Of a stretch of DNA of 64,000 bases, positions 56,761 to 64,000 are shown in pieces. Each line of letters opens with the position of its first letter. Positions within the stretch are counted from its first letter, which is position 1. The stretch comes from Allomyces arbusculus. Taxonomy: Eukaryota > Blastocladiomycota > Blastocladiomycetes > Blastocladiales > Blastocladiaceae. The position numbers were made by a program, and so were the translations under genes. The notes under the pieces are model-generated. The model was not told where the DNA came from. It saw nothing but the letters and a program-made list of their open reading frames with translations, and searched no databases. Location: NCBI GenBank assembly GCA_027604705.1, contig JADHYV010000001.1, positions 186,001 through 250,000 of the forward strand, in the 5' to 3' direction.

Positions 56761-59052
56761 ATGTCGACGCCCGTCCAACCAGCGGCCGGTGCTCCTGTCG
56801 TCCCGCCCGTGCCGCCCGTTCCCGTCCCACCCGCGCCGCCCGCTCCCGTCCCGCCCCCACCGCCCGCCCCCGTCCCTGCCGCAACTGCTGCGCCAGCACC
56901 CGTTCCAGCACCCGATCCCGGCGCCGTTTCTCCCACAGTCGCAGCGGTGAGCGTCGTCGATGCAGGCGCGACGGCCGCATCGCCTGACGCATCGTCTACT
57001 GTGCCTGCCGATCCGCCGCTGCCCACGGTCGTGTCCTCCACGGCCTCGCCGGCACCAAATTCAGCGATATCGGCTGCGTCGCGTCGCCCGCGGCCGACTG
57101 CTCGCACGCAAGCTGCAACGCCCCCTGCATTGCCGACACCTACCGTCGTTGACAGCGCTGCCAACGCCGCGTCGGTCGACCCCAAGCGCAATATGGTCGG
57201 AAATCTCCCGCTGTACGCCGTGGTTCTTCTCGGCATCGGTATTGGTCTGCTCCTGCTCGGCGCGACGGGTCTGTTCGTCTGGTGCCGCGTGCGCCGCAAG
57301 CATCGCGACGCCGTGCGACGCGCCAAGGCCCCGATTGCCGCCGCGCCCACGATTCGCGCTGTGACCCCGCCCAGCGCACCGACCGTCAAGCATCCACGCG
57401 TCGCGGCGGCACCACTGCTCTCCGAGGCCATGCTCGTGCCCGACCACGAGTCGGCAGCGGTCGAGGAGCGGCGCCGGGCCGAGACCCCGGCGTTCATGCC
57501 GCGCGCCGCGGGTGGGGCCCCGCCGGTGGCCATCCCTGACGTGCGCATCACGGTCCCGACAGCCGATCGCTCTGCCGTCGCGCCGACGAAATCGGGCAGT
57601 CCGCCGACATCGGCGATAGGAGGCTTGGTCACGGCGTCGCTGACGCTCTCAAGTGCTGTGCCGCCCGCCGCCGCGCGGTCGAGCTCGAGCACGAATGTGG
57701 CGCGAGTGGAGCCATTGCGCTCTGGGCCACAGGCGCGTCCAGAAAGCGGTGCGGCCGGATCCGGGCGCTCCGTGCCGCGGCCGCGATCGGTGGGTCGTGG
57801 CGCCAGGAGCCATCCGAGCATGGGGGTCGTCGCGTACGTCGGCGCGCTTATGATGAGGGGCATGCCCATGCGCCCGCCCAACCCGCCGAACCTGCTCCGG
57901 CTCGTCGCGGATCTCTATCTCCACCTGTTGACGGAACTCGATGCCGTCGTGATGGACGCGCTCGACCTGCTGCGGCCGGGCACGGTAATTGATCCGGCGC
58001 TGCTGGCCGTCGTGTTGCGCGACCGCGCGCCACCAGATCAGGGCAAGCGCACGACACTGCTCGTTGCGCGGCTCGCCGTGAACCGGTACCTGTTCCAGCA
58101 AGCCGTCATCAACGCGCTCCTGCCCAAACTCGCCGCGACGACGGCGGGTACCACGCCAACCAACCCGGCCGCCCCACCGCCGCGCGCCTGGCCAGCGACG
58201 CTCCCAACAGCATTAATCCCGCTCGTCACGGACCCGGACCCGCGACCCAGTACCGCCGCGCCCACGACCGCGCCGTGGCTCCCTCGCTTACTTGCAGCGC
58301 TCTTCGCTGACCGCGACCGCGCGACCGCGACGATCGCCGCGGCCCTTCGTGGGTCCCCACCCGTCACGGCCGCGCGCGACGCGGCGTACGCGGCGCTCTC
58401 GCACTGGACTACGCCGTTACCCGTGACCGCCACACAAGTCGACGGAGTCGTTGCGGCCGCGACCGCTTGGGCCGTTGCTGCCGCTGCGACGACCGCCGTC
58501 CTGCTCGGCCCGAACGCCGCGTCGGACCGCCCGTGGTGGACGATGTGGCTCGTGTGGCCGGAGCCGCCCTCGAGCAATACCACCGCGCCGCGCGCGCCGT
58601 TCGTACCCGCACAGATGCTGGATGCCGGGAAGCACCCGGGGACGAACCCGGACGTGTTGGCGATCACAGGCCCGCCTGCGGCCACGGTGGCTGCCGGGGC
58701 TGCGGATCGTGCGGTAGTCTGGACGGTCGTGACTCCCGCGCTCGTCGCACCGGCACCGCAGGGGCGCGGGCGACCGGCGTCGGCGGTGGACGGGCCCGCA
58801 ATGCGCGGGCCGCAGCTGCGGCCAGCGAGTGGAGCTGCAGGGATGCGTGGGCCAACATCGCGGCCGGCGAGCGGGGCCGCGGGGATGCGAAAGACATGGC
58901 TCGTCAAGGCCCGCGTCTGGACGGTGCCTGGAGGGAGTCCACGCACGCGGCCGTCGATGCCGGCCGCCGCACCGGTGCAGGTGCAGGAGGTGGAGGTGGA
59001 GAAGCAGCTGGACGCGGCGGGCGAGGTTCAGGAGCGGCTGAGTTTCCTGTGA
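56761..59052 (+). CDS. Proline-rich single-pass membrane protein
   Basis: An intronless 763-aa protein, unrecognised. Residues 1-125 are a Pro/Ala/Val-rich stalk (repeated PPVPPVPVPPAP-like units) with no cleavable signal peptide. One membrane segment, LYAVVLLGIGIGLLLLGATG, lies at about 148-167, followed by WCRVRRKHR, a positive stop-transfer that suggests the long C-terminal part is cytosolic. Residues about 360-640 look folded (alpha-rich: LLRLVADLYLHLLTELDAVV and FQQAVINALLPKL). Three copies of a GPxxRPxSGAAG motif occur, near 320 and twice near 690-715. Layout resembles wall-stress or surface sensors of fungi, but no family was recognised. Long antisense frames are GC shadows. Confidence 0.75.
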   Translation: MSTPVQPAAGAPVVPPVPPVPVPPAPPAPVPPPPPAPVPAATAAPAPVPAPDPGAVSPTVAAVSVVDAGATAASPDASSTVPADPPLPTVVSSTASPAPNSAISAASRRPRPTARTQAATPPALPTPTVVDSAANAASVDPKRNMVGNLPLYAVVLLGIGIGLLLLGATGLFVWCRVRRKHRDAVRRAKAPIAAAPTIRAVTPPSAPTVKHPRVAAAPLLSEAMLVPDHESAAVEERRRAETPAFMPRAAGGAPPVAIPDVRITVPTADRSAVAPTKSGSPPTSAIGGLVTASLTLSSAVPPAAARSSSSTNVARVEPLRSGPQARPESGAAGSGRSVPRPRSVGRGARSHPSMGVVAYVGALMMRGMPMRPPNPPNLLRLVADLYLHLLTELDAVVMDALDLLRPGTVIDPALLAVVLRDRAPPDQGKRTTLLVARLAVNRYLFQQAVINALLPKLAATTAGTTPTNPAAPPPRAWPATLPTALIPLVTDPDPRPSTAAPTTAPWLPRLLAALFADRDRATATIAAALRGSPPVTAARDAAYAALSHWTTPLPVTATQVDGVVAAATAWAVAAAATTAVLLGPNAASDRPWWTMWLVWPEPPSSNTTAPRAPFVPAQMLDAGKHPGTNPDVLAITGPPAATVAAGAADRAVVWTVVTPALVAPAPQGRGRPASAVDGPAMRGPQLRPASGAAGMRGPTSRPASGAAGMRKTWLVKARVWTVPGGSPRTRPSMPAAAPVQVQEVEVEKQLDAAGEVQERLSFL

Positions 59053-59367
59053 TGCGACGAGAGCAGGAGATGGCTGAGTGGGTGGAGTGACGGGCCGCCC
59101 AACAGGACTCGTGTATTCAAAGAGAATGCTCGCGCATCATTCTTTTGATCACAATAGGGTAAGTACCCTTGATTCCTTGTTTGTGATGTTTTTGTGAAAC
59201 TATATCCTGAATATACAACGACCCGACTGCATCACCGTGGAGCTCCACCCTCCCACCTGTTTGTCTGCTCATCAAAAATATTTTCTCCCTCCCTCCCCCC
59301 CCCCCAAACAACGTTCATCACTCTTGGCTTGGCCCAGGCACGGCCCAGCTCGCTTCGCACAGCCGGT
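59053..59367. other. Convergent 3' intergenic region
   Basis: 315 A/T-rich bases between two convergent stops, with a C12 tract near the end. No gene seen. Confidence 0.6.
59295..59306. repeat. C12 homopolymer in polypyrimidine tract
   Basis: Twelve cytosines preceded by a CTCCCT-rich stretch, in the 3' intergenic region. Confidence 0.8.
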
Positions 59368-62300
59368 CTACATAGTCCATCCGTCAGCTTGCATCGCCTC
59401 ATACGCGAAAAAAAGCCACAACGCACCCTCGCACCACGCCCGCCGCGCCTCATCCCACGGTTTGATGCGCAGGCCCGACACGGCCGCGAGACGCCCTCCT
59501 GCCTCTGCGCCCAGTCCACGCGTCACTCGATCGAAAATCGTGTCCTGGCCGCGCGGCCCAAAGCACGTCATAACGCTCACGAGCAGGTCGGCGAGGGCTG
59601 GGTCGGTAGCGTGGAGGTTGGGCATGTTCCTTTGAATCTGCCCATGCACCATCTCGGGGTCATCGAGTTCGGGCAGTTTCTGGCCGTGGCGAGTGAGCGC
59701 GTGTGAGTTGGTGGACAAAGAGCGCGCGTGGGGATAGCACTGATCGGACGCACGCTGAGCACGGGCGCGCGCAGGTCTTGATCAAACGCATCGGCCAAGA
59801 CCTCAACGACAAGATATAGTGCTTGCAGGATATGAGCGGTGAGCGGGCTCAACATGGCCACGTCGCGGAACGCATGCGGCCGCATAGTCGGGTCTACCGC
59901 GCACCGACACCGCTCGAGGTCGAATCGCCCATCGGGGAACAACTACAGCAAATCTCGAGAGTCAGCTGTCTCAGTGCCTCATCGGTCAGCGTAACCAGTT
60001 TCTTGAACGCACCAGCAGCCTGTCACTCGCAATGTCTCCGATCATGACCACCGACATGACGTCGAGCGCCTCGGCCACCGTCGCGAGCACGTACTCGACG
60101 AACGTGCGAATCATATGCCTACCCGGCATCCCACGCGACCCTCCAGACGAGGTCCACAGCTGTTCACGAGCGACCACCTCACGCACGCGCCAATTGACAA
60201 AATCTTTCACGGGAAGCCCACCGCGGGGTCGCGCCGTGCCGACAAACGGCCGGTCCATGTTCATGGCGCCGATGAACACACCCTTGGCACCCGTGCGGTC
60301 AATCAGCTTGCGCAGCGCTTCGGCGAGCTGGTCGCGGTTGCGCAATACCGTCGCGAGCGCCGCATCGGTGCGCGGCGCGACGGGTAACACGTCGCGCTGC
60401 ACCATGTCGAGATCCTGCATCACACCGTTACCATCGTCGATCCGCGGGTACACGCCAGGCCGGTCCGCGTCCTCGCGGCCAAACACGACCATGACCGGCG
60501 GTGCATTCAGCGGCAAAAACTCGCGCGCAGCCACTTTTTTGATGTCGGCCGCGACGTGGTCCTCAGCGACAGCCACACACGCGCCCGCGTCCACAGCCGC
60601 CGCGAGCCACGCGGTACCCAGTGGGACCGCTGCGGGCGCAGGCACCGCGCGGTTCGACCCGTTTAAAACAGCTGCAGCCGTGGCCGGGTCAAGGTAGGTC
60701 GTGTGCCGCGCAATGAAATGCAGCGTTTCCTCGGGGGACATGACCATCGAACCGATCCCGCCGGCAAACGTACGGTCGGACGAGACCTTCTCGAGGAATG
60801 CACGCCGCTCGCGGGCAAGGTCGCGCGCCAGGTCTTCTTCCGAGTGCAGGACGGAGATGCCGGACGTGCCGGGCGCCGCAAACTCGTCGCCGCCGTCGGG
60901 CGCAAAGGACTCGAACACGTGCGCATGGGTGGAGAGTGGAATGTGCGGCGTGGCCGCGAGCAGGGTGCGGGCAGGTGGATCGTCGCGGTCGTCAAGGGCG
61001 TCAAACCCGGCCATGGCGGGCGAAGGGTAGAGGCCGGCCATGTCGAGGACCATGAACTGCGGCTTGGGCTGTATCACGAAGTCGTAGAAGATTTTATCGC
61101 GGTAAAACTCGTTCTTGGTGCCGTTGACGTGGTCTGGCAGGACCAGGATCGTGGCCATGCGGAAGTCGTCCGCTAGTGGTGGTGGCGGAAGACGACGAGA
61201 CGCGTCAGGGTCTCACTCATAATCCAGCCTCCATTTGCACAATCACCACCCAAATCACGCACGCACCTGTGGGCGGGAACATGCGCTTGTCGTTGCGCCT
61301 CTCGTCAATGGTCGAATAGACGTTGGTCAAGTTGCGCACGAGCGTCGGCACGTCCTCGGGCCTGCGCTTTTGCGACCCGAGCATGCGCAGGCCGTTGTAC
61401 CCCCGGTCCACGACACGCTCCCACTCTCGTCCATCGTTCGCACCGGCCTGCGAGTTTTCAATGTCGCCGTAACGCGTTTTGAGCGCGTAGAGCACGTGAG
61501 AGTGCAGGTAGAGCGCAGCGGCACGGTTGACCTTGAGTCCGAAAAATGAAATGTGCTGGTTGTTCTGGTCTTGCTGCTTCATGGCGGCCGTCGACTGCCG
61601 GCGCAGATAGTCGACGGGCGCGCCGTCGGGCAAGGCCGAGAGGACGGCGTCGCGCAGCAGGCGTCGCAGTTCGGCCGGGTGCGGCTTGATGTTCGTGTCG
61701 AGGTTGTTGAAGTCGATGTCCTGCAAGTGAAGCCGCCGTCAATACTGATCAGCAACTCTCGGAGCTTCACCTGGCGCAATTAGGGGCAAACGCAGGCGCT
61801 GGGCTACGCGCATCCAGGACGTACGACGTGGAAATGAAACTGCTGGTGCGGGTCGTTCATGTCGATACGCTCGCACAGATCCACAACGTCGGTGGGCGGG
61901 AATGGCCGGTCGTCGTCGGGGTGCGGCTCGACGCCCGTGCGCAACACACGCTCGTCGCGCTCCCAAGCGACGTGGTAAAAGTGCGCGAGCTGCTGCAAGA
62001 ATTTGCGGTCATAGGTCTCAAAGGGCGCGTAGACTTTGCCGCCGTGCAGGCCGTTGAGCGACGTGTGCGAGATCGGGCGCTTGGGGTGGTCGGGCCGGCA
62101 CAGTTTGGAGATGAACCATGGCGGGCGCGCGCGCGGGCCCGAGTAGGACACGTTCCCGTTAATGTTGGGCGGTGTGGCGCTCGCGGTTGCCATCATGGTG
62201 CTGGTGGTCGCGGAGCGGGGTGGGCTGCTCCCGTTGGCGTTGCGTTGGGCGTTGTCGACGATGACGAAGGAGTGGGCGCTGAGTCGATGGAGTTGGCGGA

Positions 62301-62493
62301 GGGCGGAGAGCCAAGTCGCGAGCCACCACAAGTGCACGTGCTGAGCGCCAAAAAGCGGACAGCGCTCGGACACGATCAAGCCAGGCAGGAACAGCCTGCC
62401 ACACCTGTCCACAGCAAAACCCTGTGGCTCGGGAGGTTTGGAAGCCAACAAACCAAGGCCACCGCAGCCCGCTTGATCGCCTCCTCCTCCCAT
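59368..62493 (-). CDS. Large five-exon protein, unrecognised
   Basis: I do not recognise this family. A phase-consistent chain of five exons (start-61825, 61720-61267, 61172-60013, 59942-59754, 59679-59368) joins frames of matching GC3 bias; introns are 104, 94, 70 and 74 nt with GTACGT/GTGCGT donors. From a start at 62493 the product is 927 aa. No membrane segment or signal peptide is evident in the conserved-looking core. Distinct stretches: HTSLNGLHGGKVYAPFETYD, DIDFNNLDTNIKPHPAELRR, TILVLPDHVNGTKNEFYRDK, GAMNMDRPFVGTARPRGG and LALFFAYEA-like end ALWLFFAYEAMQADGWTM. Composition is soluble, mixed alpha/beta. The first exon is unsettled: coding bias is clear only from about 62340 inward, and candidate Mets are at 62529, 62493 and 62196. 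The 5' end nearly overlaps the divergent RPL5 start. Confidence 0.7.
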
Positions 62494-62514
62494 TCTCAAC
62501 GTCGACTTGGCAAA

Positions 62515-64000
62515 ATGGTACAGGCCCATCTCAACACCCTGCGCAACCTCAACCTCGACCCGACCCCACCGCGACGCTGCGAAACGGACGACCGTCACCA
62601 CGCACGAATCGCTCGCAACTGCGTCTCCCACGCGCACGACATGATTCTGCGCGAGAAATCGCCCGCACCGTGTCGAAATTGCGACCGACTGCATGGTGGC
62701 CACGGCGGTCCATCCGTTTCCGCACGGCGCGCTTCCCGCCTCATCACCTTCCCGCGACCGCCCACGCACCCCCGCACACGCACCGTGTCTGATCGCGCTT
62801 TGCCAGTCCTGACTCGACTCGCTGCTGCCGCTGCCGCCTCTGGCGCTTCGACCATAATCACCACCAGGTCTTCGTCAAGGTCGTCAAGAACAAGGCGTAC
62901 TTCAAGCGCTTCCAGGTCAAGTACCGCCGTCGCCGCGGTACGCACCAATTTTTGCTTTTGCGAAAGTCGGCACTCACGCTGCTTTTTTTGCTCGACCCGA
63001 AAAACCCGCTGCTGGAACGGCGCACGAAACGCATTTCCACGGCCTTCCCGCGGCCAGCATCCTGATGACTCTAAAGTGCATAGTTCAGCTGAATCGTCCA
63101 TGTTGAACTCAACTTCCAAATGTCTTTCGCTCCTATCTGATGCTATGCTGCCGCCGCGGGATTTTGCGTTTGGGTTCATTTCGGGGATACCGACGAGAGC
63201 AGCAGCGTGGAGCGTTGTGCCGGAACAAAATTGTGCAGGAAAGCGACGGTTGCGCTGACGCGGCAATTGTTCGATTCTTCTAGAGGGCAAGACCGACTAC
63301 TACGCTCGCAAGCGTCTCGTGACGCAGGCGAAGAACAAGTACAACTCGCCCAAGTACCGCCTCGTCGTGCGCATCACGAACGCCGACGTGATCTGCCAGA
63401 TTGTCTACTCGAAGATTCAGGGCGATTTCGTTCTGACGGCCGCTTACGCGCATGAGCTGCCCAAGTACGGCATCAAGGTTGGTCTGACCAACTGGGCTGC
63501 GGCCTACGCGACGGGTCTCCTTGTCGCCCGCCGCGCGCTCAAGAAGCTGTCGCTCGACGACAAGTACGAGGGTTTCGTGAACCCCGACGGCACGATCGCC
63601 GAGGTCGAGCCCCTGGACGATGGCCCGCGCCCGTTCAAGGCTTTCCTCGACACTGGTCTCGCTCGCACGACGACCGGTGCCAAGGTCTTCGCCGCCATGA
63701 AGGGTGCCTCGGACGGTGGTATCTTTGTGCCGCATTCGGAGCAGCGCTTCCCGGGCTACGACCGCGAGGCCAAGGAGCTCGATGCCGAGACCCTGCGCTC
63801 GTACATCTTCGGTGGCCACGTTGCCGAGTACATGCGCTACCTCGAGGAGGAGGACGAGGAGAAGTTCAAGCGCCAGTTCTCGCGCTTCCTGGCCGAGGGT
63901 CTGACCGCCGACTCGCTTGAGGACATGTACGCCTCGGCGCACGCTGCGATCCGTGCCAACCCCGAGCACGTCAAGTCGAACGTTGTCATTGACGTTGCCA
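62515..64000 (+). CDS. RPL5: 60S ribosomal protein L5 (uL18), 3' end beyond window
   Basis: uL18 binds 5S rRNA in the large subunit. Exons: ATG-only 62515-62517 (tentative), 62868-62937, and 63284 onward, cut by the window end at about residue 263 of roughly 295. The middle exon gives [20 protein letters not shown]; the next continues [51 protein letters not shown] and [15 protein letters not shown]. These are near-invariant in eukaryotic L5. Introns are about 350 and 346 nt, much longer than elsewhere here, as common in ribosomal protein genes, and the second carries a box C/D snoRNA candidate. The ATG at 62515 follows a CTCCTCC pyrimidine stretch and is directly followed by GTAC; another ATG|GT candidate is at 62693. 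No lesion seen. Confidence 0.93.
63055..63148 (+). ncRNA. Candidate intronic box C/D snoRNA in RPL5
   Basis: Inside RPL5 intron 2. Box C TGATGA at 63063-63068, D' CTGA at 63089-63092, C' TGTTGA at 63101-63106, D CTGA at 63137-63140. An inverted repeat brackets the unit: CCCGCGGCCAGCAT (63047-63060) against ATGCTGCCGCCGCGGG (63145-63160), forming the terminal stem. The D guide GTCTTTCGCTCCTAT pairs over 15 nt (one G-U) with the conserved LSU rRNA motif ATAGGGGCGAAAGAC. The D' guide GCATAGTTCA pairs over 10 nt with TGAACTATGC of LSU rRNA; the fifth base upstream of D' faces the A I place at yeast 25S A649, the U18/snR18 methylation site. rRNA sequences and numbering are from memory. In vertebrates RPL5 introns also host a C/D snoRNA (U21). 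Confidence 0.72.

Noticed and set aside
61828-63258. Plus-strand 476-codon frame running into RPL5
   Set aside because: Overlaps the spliced minus-strand gene and crosses RPL5 introns in the wrong frame; random-looking composition.

Overview
This 64 kb window is nuclear DNA of a GC-rich fungus. It holds about 18 intact protein-coding genes, one decayed gene and one candidate intronic snoRNA. Genes lie on both strands, often as divergent or convergent neighbours. Introns are mostly 70-125 nt and share a consistent syntax: donors GTACGT/GTGCGT, a CTGAC-type branch point, YAG acceptors. The fungal signature is clear: a TrpG-TrpC-TrpF fusion, TRA1, a Spa2-type polarity scaffold and microsomal P450s. 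A retained animal-type sestrin, GC-rich codon use and intron-bearing housekeeping genes suggest an early-diverging, possibly zoosporic lineage (Blastocladiomycota or a chytrid). The lineage is inference. No CRISPR array, tRNA, rRNA or transposon was recognised.

Layout. 0-6 kb: sestrin (minus) divergent from cytosolic asparaginyl-tRNA synthetase (plus). 6.5-20 kb: the giant SAGA/NuA4 scaffold TRA1, convergent with an APH-fold phosphotransferase. 21-29 kb: Spa2/GIT-like scaffold, an Asi-like multi-pass RING ligase, and the dynactin actin-related protein ARP10. 29-34.5 kb: a single reading frame joining four tryptophan enzymes (TrpE-TrpG-TrpC-TrpF), then a small orphan gene. 36-40 kb: two tandem cytochrome P450 paralogues. 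40-48.6 kb: a 1344-residue coiled-coil protein with a C-terminal membrane anchor, and an APC-family permease with a long cytosolic tail. 48.9-56 kb: secreted subtilisin, an S6K-like AGC kinase with a 9-nt microexon, and a decayed F-box/LRR gene. 56.7-64 kb: a proline-rich single-pass membrane protein, a large unrecognised five-exon gene, and the start of RPL5, cut by the window edge, whose second intron carries a strong box C/D snoRNA candidate.

Most genes are unrelated housekeeping or surface functions. Sestrin (a leucine sensor acting on TORC1 in animals) and the S6K-like kinase belong to the same broad nutrient-signalling axis but lie about 50 kb apart. The best leads are the tetrafunctional Trp fusion, the sestrin with its leucine-pocket residues, and the RPL5-intron snoRNA.
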